Assembly: GCF_018917935.1 (NCBI RefSeq)
Contig: NZ_JAHLPN010000005.1
Span: 62,001 to 126,000, forward strand
Direction: 5' to 3'
Length of the DNA stretch: 64,000 bases
Origin: Kineothrix sp. MSJ-39
GTDB taxonomy: Bacteria; Bacillota; Clostridia; Lachnospirales; Lachnospiraceae
The translations under genes were made by a program, and so were the position numbers. The notes under the pieces were generated by a model that was not told the origin of the DNA, ran no database searches, and saw only the letters and a list, made by a program, of their open reading frames with translations. Shown here in pieces: positions 8,561-16,927 of this stretch (position 1 is the first letter of the stretch; the number at the start of each line of letters is the position of its first letter).

Positions 8561-8597
8561 TCCCGGACAAAGCAGCCACAGGCTGCTTCATCCGGGA
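8561..8597 (-). terminator. Terminator-like hairpin after the PqqD-like gene
   Basis: A long stem (TCCCGGA...TCCGGGA with inner AGCAGCC/GGCTGCT) lies about 45 bp after the PqqD-like stop. The following U tract on the minus strand is short, so termination may be partial. The rest of 8345-8642 shows no gene. Confidence 0.55.
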
Positions 8598-8642
8598 TTC
8601 TTATTCTGGTTTTCTTTTTATTCACATGCATTCATATGCACG

Positions 8643-8981
8643 TTATACCTTACGGAACGTAATAAAACCTTTTCCATACAGTATCTTCATATACTGTGCC
8701 AGTCTTTCATATAAGGGCTCCGCTTTCTCGCCAAAGGCTTCCTGCACCAGTTCACCGATCTGCAGGATGCTTTTCTCTCCGTCGATCTGCTGCCAGATAA
8801 AGCTGCCCAGTTCTTCCAGCGTGATATGGCTGACCTTCGGTCTGCCAAAACAAAGCTGTGCAATGCGGTTCGCCAGACCTTTGTTTTCCATAGCAATGAT
8901 GACATGGTCTTTTTCCAGCCTCCAGCTTATTCCCTCTTTGATCTTCGGAATATATTCCAAAAAATTATCTTGCTTCTTCAT
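8643..8981 (-). CDS. PqqD-like peptide-chaperone family protein
   Basis: A 112-residue cytoplasmic protein. Residues 48-112 match the PqqD fold: a strand/helix start (ITLEELGSFIWQQIDGEKSI), then helical segments ending in a YMKILYGKGFI-type winged-helix finish. PqqD-like proteins bind precursor peptides and present them to radical SAM enzymes. No radical SAM or precursor gene is visible here, so that role is not shown. It follows the OPT transporter by 2 bp and is surely co-transcribed, which suggests a task linked to the imported peptide. Residues 1-47 form an extra N-terminal part of unknown role. Confidence 0.75.
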   Translation of the reverse strand: MKKQDNFLEYIPKIKEGISWRLEKDHVIIAMENKGLANRIAQLCFGRPKVSHITLEELGSFIWQQIDGEKSILQIGELVQEAFGEKAEPLYERLAQYMKILYGKGFITFRKV

Positions 8982-8983
8982 AG

Positions 8984-10906
8984 TTACTCTTTGTCAACCT
9001 TTTTATTCCAGATCGTAAATTTCAGGATTGTTAAAATGACAAGGGCAAGTACAACAAGTGCTCCGATCTGTCCGAGATTTACGCTGCCTGACAGATCAAT
9101 ATACTCTGCAAGTGATCTTCCGTTTACTTTTACAACCGCAAATACGGCAAGTAAAATGCCGACCAGACCTTCGCCTGCGATCATACCGGAACAGCAGAGC
9201 ACACCATTTGAAATTGTGCTTTCCTTCTGCTCCCCACTCTTATATTTTCTCTTTTCCAGTGCCCAGCGTAAAATACCACCGATCATGATGCAGGAACTGA
9301 GCTCGATCGGCAGATACAGGCCAATGGCAAACGGCAGTACCGGAATGCCAAGAAGCTCTACGGCAAGTGCAATAAAGACACCGATGAAAACAAGTGTCCA
9401 TGGCAGATTGCCACCCATAACACCTTCTACGATCATCTTCATGAGTGTTGCCTGTGGTGCGGAAAGCTCCGGTGTACCAAAGCCCCAGGCTGCATTTAAC
9501 AGATATAATACAAAACCGATCGTTACAGCAGATACAACGGTTCCGATCATTTCACCGTACTGCTGTTTCACTGGGGTTGCACCTAAAATATAACCTGTCT
9601 TTAAGTCCTGTGACATATCGCCTGCCATTGCAGCGACAATACAGATCACGGAACCGATCGCGATCGCTGCTGTCATACCGGACATACCTGTGTGACCGGT
9701 TGCTTTCAGCAGAACAGTTGTCACAAGCAGTGTTGCGATCGCCATACCGGATACCGGGTTATTGGAACTGCCGACCAGTCCTACCATACGGGAAGAAACG
9801 GTTGCAAAGAAGAAACCGAAGATAACGATCACGATCGCGCCGATCACATCAATCGGAATAACCGGTGTCACTGCGATAGCAACAATGAGGATTGCCAGCA
9901 TAATGAGTACAACCGACATCTTCAGATCTTTTTCGGTACGCAGTTCATTTGCCTGTTTCCCGGAATTTTTCAGTCCTTTCATTGCATCTGCGAATGTTCT
10001 GACGATCAGTGGCAGAGACTTGATCAGACTCACAATACCACCTGTTGCCACAGCACCTGCACCGATATAGCGGATGTAGCTGCTCCAGATACCGGATGCA
10101 CCAGCCTGCTCCCAAAGCTCATGTACGGAAACACTTGCCGGGAATAACGTCGTATCCGCACCAAATAAATAGATCATCGGAATGAGAACGAGCCAGCCTA
10201 AAATACCGCCCGCAAACATATAAGAAGAAATCTTAAAACCGCAGATATAACCTACGCTGACAAGTGCCGGATATACCTGCGCACTGATCTCTCCGTGAAT
10301 TTTCTGTACAGTTACCGTAACGGCAGAAGATACCACTTTCAGACCGTCTACAATAAATTTAAACAGAGCTGCGATTCCCATGCCAAGGAATACGACTGAT
10401 GCATTTGCACCGCCCTTTTCGCCTGCCAGCAATACTTCCGCACAGGCAGTTCCCTCCGGATAAGGCAGTGTTCCGTGCTCTTTTACGATCAGTGCCTTTC
10501 TAAGCGGTACCATAAAGCAGATACCAAGCAGTCCACCGATCAGGGCAATGAGTGCAATTTCCATAATGCTTGGCATTTTAGTGCCTTCCTCCTGTGCCCA
10601 TAAAAAAAGCGCCGGCATCGTAAAGATCGCACCGGCTGCAAGTGATTCACCTGCCGAACCGATCGTCTGTACCATGTTGCTTTCCAGAATCGTGTCCTTT
10701 TTTCTGCACAGGCGGTAAACGCCCATACCAAGAACAGCCGCCGGGATCGATGCGGATACGGTCATACCGACACGCAGACCCAGATATGCATTGGCAGCAC
10801 CGAAAACGATCGCCAGAATGATACCGACAATAATAGAAAGCGGTGTCATTTCATGCAGCGTCCGATCTGCGCTGATGTAAGGTTTCATAGTTTCTTTTTC
10901 TTCCAT
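8984..10906 (-). CDS. OPT-family oligopeptide transporter
   Basis: A protein of about 640 residues with some 15 hydrophobic segments, typical of the bacterial OPT/YSL-like family that moves small peptides or metal chelates with protons. Recognisable segments include FGAANAYLGLRVGMTVSASIP near the N-terminus and a GSAGESLAAGAIFTMPALFL loop. I place the start at the ATG at 10906, downstream of AGGAGG, rather than a longer reading frame reaching 11002 that runs through the promoter. It is followed at once by a PqqD-like gene. Transcription likely starts at the promoter at 10971-10999 and first crosses a strong hairpin. Confidence 0.9.
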   Translation of the reverse strand: MEEKETMKPYISADRTLHEMTPLSIIVGIILAIVFGAANAYLGLRVGMTVSASIPAAVLGMGVYRLCRKKDTILESNMVQTIGSAGESLAAGAIFTMPALFLWAQEEGTKMPSIMEIALIALIGGLLGICFMVPLRKALIVKEHGTLPYPEGTACAEVLLAGEKGGANASVVFLGMGIAALFKFIVDGLKVVSSAVTVTVQKIHGEISAQVYPALVSVGYICGFKISSYMFAGGILGWLVLIPMIYLFGADTTLFPASVSVHELWEQAGASGIWSSYIRYIGAGAVATGGIVSLIKSLPLIVRTFADAMKGLKNSGKQANELRTEKDLKMSVVLIMLAILIVAIAVTPVIPIDVIGAIVIVIFGFFFATVSSRMVGLVGSSNNPVSGMAIATLLVTTVLLKATGHTGMSGMTAAIAIGSVICIVAAMAGDMSQDLKTGYILGATPVKQQYGEMIGTVVSAVTIGFVLYLLNAAWGFGTPELSAPQATLMKMIVEGVMGGNLPWTLVFIGVFIALAVELLGIPVLPFAIGLYLPIELSSCIMIGGILRWALEKRKYKSGEQKESTISNGVLCCSGMIAGEGLVGILLAVFAVVKVNGRSLAEYIDLSGSVNLGQIGALVVLALVILTILKFTIWNKKVDKE

Positions 10907-10934
10907 TTGTAATGTGTTCCTCCTAAATAAAAGT

Positions 10935-10959
10935 GCGTTGGCTAACGAGTAGCCAACGC
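10935..10959 (-). promoter_or_regulatory. Strong hairpin at the very start of the OPT transporter transcript
   Basis: Exact 10-bp arms GCGTTGGCTA/TAGCCAACGC around a 5-nt loop, with flanking AAAGT/ACTTT that can extend the stem. On the minus strand it is followed by TTTTATTT and then the AGGAGG ribosome site. It lies just downstream of the predicted start point, so it may be an attenuator or an mRNA 5' stabiliser. Confidence 0.6.
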
Positions 10960-10970
10960 TAACTTTCACG

Positions 10971-10999
10971 ATTGTATCATATTGCACAAAAAATTGCAA
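10971..10999 (-). promoter_or_regulatory. Promoter of the OPT transporter operon
   Basis: -35 TTGCAA (10994-10999), 17-bp spacer, -10 TACAAT (10971-10976), reading leftwards. It lies between the aldolase gene and the transporter. Confidence 0.65.
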
Positions 11000-11044
11000 C
11001 ATACTGTTCCCGTTTTCACTCCGTTTCCAGTATTTTGTGCATTT

Positions 11045-11890
11045 TCAGGCTTTTCCATTCGAACCGAATAATAAAATCTTGTCACGGACAACTTCTTTCA
11101 TGGCATCGATCTCATACGGAATGAGCCCCATCATAGACTTTGCTCCTGCTGCAAGTCCCGCTTCAATACCACGCTTTCCAGCCTTATCGATGTCCGTAAA
11201 GATATTGACCTTGGCAACACCTTCCTTGACAGCCGTCTTAAAATCTGTATCGGAAAGCCCGCTGCCGCCATGCAGCACAAGCGGAATCCCTGTTTTTCCC
11301 GCGATCACACGAATGCGGTCAAAATCCAGCTTTGGCGGGAATGCATAATCGCCATGTGCGTTACCGACTGCTACCGCAAGAGAATCCACGCCTGTCCGTT
11401 TTACAAAATCTGCGGCTGTTTCCGGATCTGTAAAATAATCACTCGGATTTTCCAGTTTGCCTGCGCCGGCATTATCGCCGACATGCCCCAGCTCACCTTC
11501 TACCGTTCTGCCCATTGCATGACAGATCTTTACCATTTCAGCCACCTTTTCAATATTCTCCTCATATGGAGCGGTAGAGCAGTCATACATAATAGAAGTG
11601 AAACCGAGCTCCAGTGCCTGCATACATTTTTCAAAGGTCAGACCGTGATCGTAATGTACACAGACAGGCACACTTGCCTTTTCTGCCATCGGAATCAGAT
11701 ACTCCGCTACTCTTGTCATTTCCATAGCAGGCAGCAGGACTTCTGCCGTTCCGACCATGACCGGAGCTTTCAGTTCTTCTGCTGTTTCAATAATGGCTCT
11801 TGCCATCTCTACATTAACCGCATTAAAAAATCCTACGCCGTAACCGCCCTTCTTTGCAGGCAGCAGGACATCATTCATATTGGCTAACAT
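11045..11890 (-). CDS. Class II fructose-bisphosphate aldolase family protein
   Basis: A 281-residue class II (zinc) aldolase, length normal for the KbaY/FbaA/IolJ group. Visible features are GFFNAVNVEMARAI at the N-terminus, the zinc site HYDHG near residue 82, EGELGHVG, VAVGNAHG and the phosphate loop LHGGSGLSD. It would cleave a phosphorylated ketose to dihydroxyacetone phosphate and an aldehyde. Upstream on the same strand are a PfkB kinase and a sugar isomerase, which together make an isomerise-phosphorylate-cleave pathway. The exact sugar is not clear. An unusual 75-bp repeat array separates it from the kinase. The start ATG at 11890 follows AAGGAGGAG. Confidence 0.9.
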   Translation of the reverse strand: MLANMNDVLLPAKKGGYGVGFFNAVNVEMARAIIETAEELKAPVMVGTAEVLLPAMEMTRVAEYLIPMAEKASVPVCVHYDHGLTFEKCMQALELGFTSIMYDCSTAPYEENIEKVAEMVKICHAMGRTVEGELGHVGDNAGAGKLENPSDYFTDPETAADFVKRTGVDSLAVAVGNAHGDYAFPPKLDFDRIRVIAGKTGIPLVLHGGSGLSDTDFKTAVKEGVAKVNIFTDIDKAGKRGIEAGLAAGAKSMMGLIPYEIDAMKEVVRDKILLFGSNGKA

Positions 11891-11910
11891 CTTTTCTCCT
11901 CCTTACATAT

Positions 11911-12285
11911 GTGGAACCTCTCGCATGTTTAATCGCTGCGCGATGCGAGAGGCTACATCATGCATCTAACGATGCATGACATTTTGTGGAACCTCTCGCA
12001 TGTTTAATCGCTGCGCGATGCGAGAGGCTACATCATGCATCTAACGATGCATGACATTTTGTGGAACCTCTCGCATGTTTAATCGCTGCGCGATGCGAGA
12101 GGCTACATCATGCATCTAACGATGCATGACATTTTGTGGAACCTCTCGCATGTTTAATCGCTGCGCGATGCGAGAGGCTACATCATGCATCTAACGATGC
12201 ATGACATTTTGTGGAACCTCTCGCATGATTGATTGCTGCGCGATGCGAGGGGCTGCATCATGCACCTATCGATGCATGACATTTG
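11911..12285. repeat. Five-unit 75-bp tandem array, each unit forming two hairpins
   Basis: Units start at 11911, 11986, 12061, 12136 and 12211. The first four are identical over 75 bp; the fifth differs at about seven positions and covers the last codons of the kinase gene. Each unit holds two palindromes: a 10-bp stem CCTCTCGCAT/ATGCGAGAGG with a 16-nt loop, and a 9-bp stem TCATGCATC/GATGCATGA with a TAAC loop. The array lies in the transcript between kinase and aldolase. It fills the 367-bp gap, which has no gene. Possible roles are an mRNA processing or stability element, translational uncoupling, or a protein or sRNA decoy. Confidence 0.95.
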
Positions 12286-13397
12286 TCCCAACCTGCGGCG
12301 ATCTTCTTCCGCAGCTCATCAAACGGCTTCAATCCGCTTAGTGCGTCATATTCCGTTACACAGCAGGCACCTGTCGCCGCCGCCAGATGCAGTGCTTCCT
12401 CCGGCTCACAACCTTCCAGCATGGCAGTCAGAAACGCTGCAATGCTCGAATCACCCGCTCCTGTCCCGGAACGTACTCTGTCCGGTACATAGCTTCTCTC
12501 AAAGATCTCTTTTTCTGCCCATGCATCTGCGGTAAGCTCTGCCTTACTGCCGATCTCCCGCAACGCAGCTTTGTCTGCCGTGCGCAGATACATGCCCGGA
12601 ACACCGCATTTGATCAAAAGTACCTTTGCCCCCAGCTCCATACACGCATCTGCAAGAGGTCTGATATCTTTCTCCACATCCAGGATTTCCGTGATATCAC
12701 GTCCGCCTGCCCTCTCCTGCCATGCATGAAACCGCTCACGATCCAGCATAAAGCAAAGTTCTTCCACGCTTGGGACAAAGAAATCCACAAAAGGCAGTAC
12801 ATTTTTCAGAATTTCTTTCCAGTCAGCCTGTCCTGCCGGTGCATTTTCATCTACCGCTGCCATATCCAGTGAAGTTGCCACGCCTGCAGCTTTTGCACGT
12901 TTCATCAGTGAAACGAGCTCTGCACCGTTGTCCGCATACATTTCCGGCATTAGCGGTGGGTAACCAAAGTGGAACAACGCTGCTTCCTCCAGTTTTTCCT
13001 GTGGAATATCCGCTGCCTTAAAATGACGGTTTGCCCCCGCATTATGCAAAAAGATGCGGTCGATCCCCGGAATTGCAAGCACGACAGAATAAGAGGTCTC
13101 TTCCCCCTCTTCTATCAGCATATCCGTATCCGCATCATGTTTTTTCAAAATATCCAGGATCATATTGCCAAAAGCATCTTTTCCGACCTTTCCCATCAAA
13201 GAGACATCAGCGCCAAGCTTCTTCATGGCAAGCCCCGTATTGGCAACACTGCCACCTGTATGTACATCAGCCGCGCCAACCTCCAGAAGCTTTCCGGGGG
13301 ATAGGATCTCCCCCGGATGCTGTACTTTTCTGTCTGGAAACATCGGTGTGATATCAAGGCAGATATGACCTGCCGCGATTACCTTCTTTTTTTCCAT
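12258..13397 (-). CDS. PfkB-family carbohydrate kinase
   Basis: A 379-residue ribokinase/PfkB sugar kinase. The N-terminal GG motif (HTGGSVANTGLAMKKLG) and the C-terminal ATP/catalytic motif GTGAGDSSIAAFL (Asp is the catalytic base) are both intact. It is longer than usual for the family (about 300-330) because of an N-terminal insert around residues 20-40 and extra loops. It starts 2 bp after the isomerase stop and precedes the aldolase, so it probably phosphorylates the ketose made by the isomerase. The last codons and the TGA lie inside the diverged fifth unit of the 75-bp tandem array, so array growth began at the end of this gene. Confidence 0.9.
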   Translation of the reverse strand: MEKKKVIAAGHICLDITPMFPDRKVQHPGEILSPGKLLEVGAADVHTGGSVANTGLAMKKLGADVSLMGKVGKDAFGNMILDILKKHDADTDMLIEEGEETSYSVVLAIPGIDRIFLHNAGANRHFKAADIPQEKLEEAALFHFGYPPLMPEMYADNGAELVSLMKRAKAAGVATSLDMAAVDENAPAGQADWKEILKNVLPFVDFFVPSVEELCFMLDRERFHAWQERAGGRDITEILDVEKDIRPLADACMELGAKVLLIKCGVPGMYLRTADKAALREIGSKAELTADAWAEKEIFERSYVPDRVRSGTGAGDSSIAAFLTAMLEGCEPEEALHLAAATGACCVTEYDALSGLKPFDELRKKIAAGWDKCHASIGA

Positions 13398-13399
13398 AC

Positions 13400-14434
13400 T
13401 TATTCAATCCCCATCAGTAAATTCATCACATACATTTCAAGTGCTTCGAAGTCTCTGTTTTCCACACATTTCTTCTGGAACTCATAGTCAAATCTATCTA
13501 CCTTTTCTTCCAGTGCCTTAAAGATCTTCAAGCTGTTTTCCAGATGCTTATAGCTGTCCTCGTCCTTTGTGGTACGCATTGCTTTTACATCCAGTCCGAC
13601 ATATTCACCATGGCTTCCATAGCCGTTTTCTTTCAGTACCTTTACCTGATTAAAGGCAGCACGCAGATTTTCTACGCCGAAGGATTTATCCTGATCGTAA
13701 CGGATTCCGTTCTGGTCATTTAAGTGCACTGTCATCAGCTTGCCCATTGCAAGTGCAAAACCGATCTCATTTGCCGGATCCAGACCTGCCAGGATCGCAT
13801 GTGCGCTTTCCAGATTACCGCCGACACGGGAAGGATCAATCGTAGCTGCTGAAATTGCCATGACATGCCCCATTGTACCACAGATGCTTCTGTCGATTGG
13901 TTCATTTGGTTTTGGCTCGATGCAGACACGGATCTTCGGATCATATTCAAGCATCTTGTTGATCGCTTCTATCAGCATCTTGGTTGCCCATACAGGAGAT
14001 TTTGACTCTGCACATAAGGTACCTTCTCTTGCCAGCCAGAGCACGATCATATCTGTGCCAAGCTCATTTGCAATATCAATAGAACGGTAAGCTCTCCACA
14101 TTGCATACTCTCTGTCTTCCTTGGAAGTGCTCATGAATCCGCCGTCCTGTGTATGCTCATCCATCCAGAGACGAGGTGCCACGAACTCTGCCTTTAAGTT
14201 GTACTTGTCTAATGTTTTCTTTAATTCTCTTGCTTTTTCCCTGATCTCTTCTTCTGTGTAATCATTGATGTTCGGTACTGCGTCATCATCATGGAACTGC
14301 ACTGCAGAGAATCCAAGCTCTGCAAATTTTTTATATTTTTCCTCTGCCGGAATATCTGCTCTTGTTGCCGGTCCGTAAGAATCTGCTCCCGGATGTACGT
14401 TCCATGGTCCTACTGAAAATTTAAACTGTGACAT
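13400..14434 (-). CDS. Xylose isomerase-like TIM-barrel sugar isomerase
   Basis: A 344-residue protein resembling a short xylose isomerase. Visible blocks are VQFHDDD, VLWLAREG (compare WGGREG in XylA), RVCIEPKPNEP, GNLESAHAILAG and HLNDQNG, which carry the metal and substrate ligands of the fold. XylA proper is usually longer, so the substrate may differ. I start it at the ATG at 14434, which follows AGGAGG; an upstream TTG in frame would bury that ribosome site. It is the first gene of the isomerase-kinase-aldolase operon, divergent from an AraC regulator. The pathway sugar is unknown: a pentose, hexose or deoxy sugar would all fit. Confidence 0.82.
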   Translation of the reverse strand: MSQFKFSVGPWNVHPGADSYGPATRADIPAEEKYKKFAELGFSAVQFHDDDAVPNINDYTEEEIREKARELKKTLDKYNLKAEFVAPRLWMDEHTQDGGFMSTSKEDREYAMWRAYRSIDIANELGTDMIVLWLAREGTLCAESKSPVWATKMLIEAINKMLEYDPKIRVCIEPKPNEPIDRSICGTMGHVMAISAATIDPSRVGGNLESAHAILAGLDPANEIGFALAMGKLMTVHLNDQNGIRYDQDKSFGVENLRAAFNQVKVLKENGYGSHGEYVGLDVKAMRTTKDEDSYKHLENSLKIFKALEEKVDRFDYEFQKKCVENRDFEALEMYVMNLLMGIE

Positions 14435-14568
14435 ATTGTTTTCCTCCTTTTCCAATCATACTGCACGCGTTGTATTCTATATCCTCCGGGTATTACCGGA
14501 GTTGTTTTTGATGTATTTATCCTACTATGGAACGCAGCTTTTGGCTGTTACAAGTTTAAGGAAAAAAC
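14435..14568. promoter_or_regulatory. Divergent control region of the sugar operon and its AraC regulator
   Basis: This 134-bp gap must hold both promoters. A 6-bp hairpin CTCCGG/CCGGAG (14484-14501) lies in the sugar-operon leader. No strong -35/-10 pair is obvious for the sugar operon, consistent with an activator-dependent promoter. For the regulator, a candidate -10 TATCAT (14591-14596) with a weak -35 lies just inside its longest reading frame. Confidence 0.4.
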
Positions 14569-15636
14569 ATGACTAATTTGCTGTATTGTGCTATCATAAT
14601 ACACATGATGAAAAGAGAATACGAGATCATTTCCCATGAGGAAACCAATTTTAAAGTATTTGTGGTGAATCTGCTCTACCGCGCACCACACATTCATAAA
14701 GACTTTGAGCTCGGACTTGTGCTGGACGGTAACATCTCCATCCTGCTGCCCGGGCAGACACTTTTGCTGCAGCCCGGCGACTTCTGGCTGATCAATCCGT
14801 TCCAGAGCCACGAAATAAAAGCGGACAAGCCTGCACTGCTGCTTTCCCTGCAGGTTTCATCCGCCTTTTTTGCTCCGTATTATCCCGAGATCGATCATCT
14901 GGAATTTATTTCCTGTGTTCTGTCTGCCAGTGCCGATCCACAGTACCGGACACTGTTTTCCGATATGACTGCACTTGCCCTTACTTATTTTCAAAAAGAT
15001 GCCTACTTTGCGCTCCGCTGCGCCAGTCTGGTCAATGCCTGCTTTTTCTCCCTGCTGCAGCTTTTGCCGCACCATTTTATTTCCCATCAGGAATCACAGT
15101 TGCTCCATGAAAATGCCAGACGTACCAGAAGCATCTCCCAGTATATTGAACAGCATGCAGGAGAAAAGCTGCTGCTTTCCGATATTGCAGCACGCGAAAA
15201 TCTTTCCCTGTACTACCTTTCCCATCTGTTCAAGGAAACATTCGGAATGCCCTTTCAGACGTATCTGCTCAAAATACGATGTGAAAATGCCAGACGACTT
15301 TTGCTCCTGACCGATCTTTCCCTGCTTGATATCTGTATTAGCTGCGGCTTTTCCGATCCCAAGTATTTTAACAAAGGCTTCCGCCAGCAATATCAGCTCT
15401 CCCCGAAGGAATACAGACAGCAGTTCCAGCACGAAAAGCTGCCACAGCAGCAAAAATCCATGCTGACAACGCAGGAATTTTTATCAGAAAGCGCGAGCCT
15501 TATTGTACTGGAAAATGCCTATCGCAAGTCCAGCGGTTACAAGCTCCGCAATGCCAAAGGCGAGGAAGACACCGTTCGCCCCCAGACTTCTGCTGAGAAG
15601 CCAGGCAGCAGGGATAATGACCACGACATATCTTGA
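14569..15636 (+). CDS. AraC-family transcriptional regulator with antisense-encoded C-terminal tail
   Basis: The N-terminal cupin-type sensor (residues 15-100, with HKDFELG and LLLQPGDFWLINPFQSHE) is followed by the double helix-turn-helix AraC domain (about 185-285, ending SPKEYRQQF). It probably controls the divergent sugar operon. The start at 14569 has an AAGGA ribosome site; an internal ATG pair at 14605/14608 is the alternative. Odd feature: after the normal end of the domain the frame stays open for about 70 more residues, the last 51 of them read antisense through the 3' end of the convergent MATE gene (153-bp overlap). The tail has no domain look and may come from loss of the original stop. 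Confidence 0.88.
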   Translation: MTNLLYCAIIIHMMKREYEIISHEETNFKVFVVNLLYRAPHIHKDFELGLVLDGNISILLPGQTLLLQPGDFWLINPFQSHEIKADKPALLLSLQVSSAFFAPYYPEIDHLEFISCVLSASADPQYRTLFSDMTALALTYFQKDAYFALRCASLVNACFFSLLQLLPHHFISHQESQLLHENARRTRSISQYIEQHAGEKLLLSDIAARENLSLYYLSHLFKETFGMPFQTYLLKIRCENARRLLLLTDLSLLDICISCGFSDPKYFNKGFRQQYQLSPKEYRQQFQHEKLPQQQKSMLTTQEFLSESASLIVLENAYRKSSGYKLRNAKGEEDTVRPQTSAEKPGSRDNDHDIS

Positions 15637-16818
15637 CAGCGAGATAAAGAAGGATGGAATTCCTTTTCCCAGTCCTTCCAGCACACCGGAACATGTCACA
15701 GATACGGAAGATACCACAAAGCCAAGGCTGATCAGCCGAAGTGCTGTCATACCCAGACGCAGCGTTTCTTCATTCGTGATAAAAATGCCCATAAGCTGCT
15801 TTGGCAGACACAGGCAGAGCAGCATACCAACTGCCATGATCCCCATGATCAGGGCAAGGGCAAAACGGTAAATCTGTTTTACCCGCTTTTCTTCCCTGGC
15901 ACCGTAGTTATAACCGATCAGCGGACGGATTCCCTGGATAATACCGTTTGCCGGCAGATACAGGAAAGTCTGCAGCTTGTAATAGACACCAAGCACCAGC
16001 ACGTAAGCCTGTGAAAAGCCGGAAAGGATCGTATTCAGTGCAGAGATCAGAAGCGACGGAAGTGCCATATTCAACGTTGCGGGGATTCCGACACCATACA
16101 GCCGTTTCGCCGTTTCACTGTCCGGTTTCCAGCCCTTTAACTGCACCTTGACGGGGATTGGGCTGGCATAATAAAACACCAGATACACCAGCAATGTAAT
16201 GACCTGTCCGATGCCTGTTGCTACTGCCGCACCTTCCATGCCCATTTCCGGGAACGGTCCCAGTCCGAAGATCAGGACAGGATCCAGCACAATATTGGTG
16301 ATAAAGCCTGCCATCATACTGATCATCGATACCTTCATCCTGCCAACCGCCTGAAAGATCTTTTCATAGGCAATTCCCACCGTAATGACAACCGCAAACG
16401 AAAATGCGATCCGTGAATAGGAAAGCCCGTAGGCGATCACTACCTCATCCTCTGTAAAAAAACGCAAAAATGCCGGCATAAAAAGCAGACAGCCGATCAC
16501 CAGCAGAATGCCATGCAAAATGTTGTACAGAATTGCATCTGCCGCTGCCTGGTCTGCCTTGTCCTGCTTCCCTGCGCCCAGATAGAAAGCGATCGCCGCA
16601 TTCACACCGACAGAAAAGCCGACCGCGATCGCCGTGATCAGGTTCTGTACCGGATACACAAGAGAAAGTGCCGTCATTGCCTTATCACTGATCTTTGCCA
16701 CAAAGTAGCTGTCTACAATATTATAAAGGGAATTGACCAACATCGACGCTGCCATCGGAAGTGACATCGATATGACAAGCGGGATGACCGGTTTTTCTTT
16801 CATAAAAGTCTGGTTCAT
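15484..16818 (-). CDS. MATE-family multidrug/cation efflux transporter
   Basis: A 444-residue membrane protein with about 12 hydrophobic helices in two MatE repeats, beginning with the typical PLVISMSLPMAASMLVNSLYNIVDSYFVAK. The family exports drugs or other organic cations by Na+ or H+ antiport. The start ATG at 16818 follows AAGGAGA. It converges with the AraC gene and overlaps it by 153 bp; the MATE C-terminus itself looks normal. A hairpin at 16847-16880 lies upstream. There is no adjacent MarR-type regulator. Confidence 0.93.
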   Translation of the reverse strand: MNQTFMKEKPVIPLVISMSLPMAASMLVNSLYNIVDSYFVAKISDKAMTALSLVYPVQNLITAIAVGFSVGVNAAIAFYLGAGKQDKADQAAADAILYNILHGILLVIGCLLFMPAFLRFFTEDEVVIAYGLSYSRIAFSFAVVITVGIAYEKIFQAVGRMKVSMISMMAGFITNIVLDPVLIFGLGPFPEMGMEGAAVATGIGQVITLLVYLVFYYASPIPVKVQLKGWKPDSETAKRLYGVGIPATLNMALPSLLISALNTILSGFSQAYVLVLGVYYKLQTFLYLPANGIIQGIRPLIGYNYGAREEKRVKQIYRFALALIMGIMAVGMLLCLCLPKQLMGIFITNEETLRLGMTALRLISLGFVVSSVSVTCSGVLEGLGKGIPSFFISLSRYVVVIIPAAWLLSRSLGANGVFLAFGIAELVTAGLAIGIFQYNKARAF

Positions 16819-16846
16819 TTTGGTTCTCCTTCCTTATTACAACAAA

Positions 16847-16880
16847 CGCCACATAACTGCCTACTGGCAATTATGTGGCG
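16847..16880 (-). terminator. Strong hairpin after azlD, upstream of the MATE gene
   Basis: Exact 10-bp arms CGCCACATAA/TTATGTGGCG plus inner TGCC/GGCA. On the minus strand it is followed by TTTGTTGT, a weak U tract. It fits an azlCD terminator or a leader hairpin of the MATE transcript. Confidence 0.55.
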
Positions 16881-16927
16881 AAAAATAGATACATATCCTA
16901 AAAAATCCACATGATTTTTATTATAGC

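Noticed and set aside
11911-12285. CRISPR-like array
   Set aside because: The 75-bp units abut directly without unique spacers, and no cas genes are present; this is a tandem repeat of hairpins.
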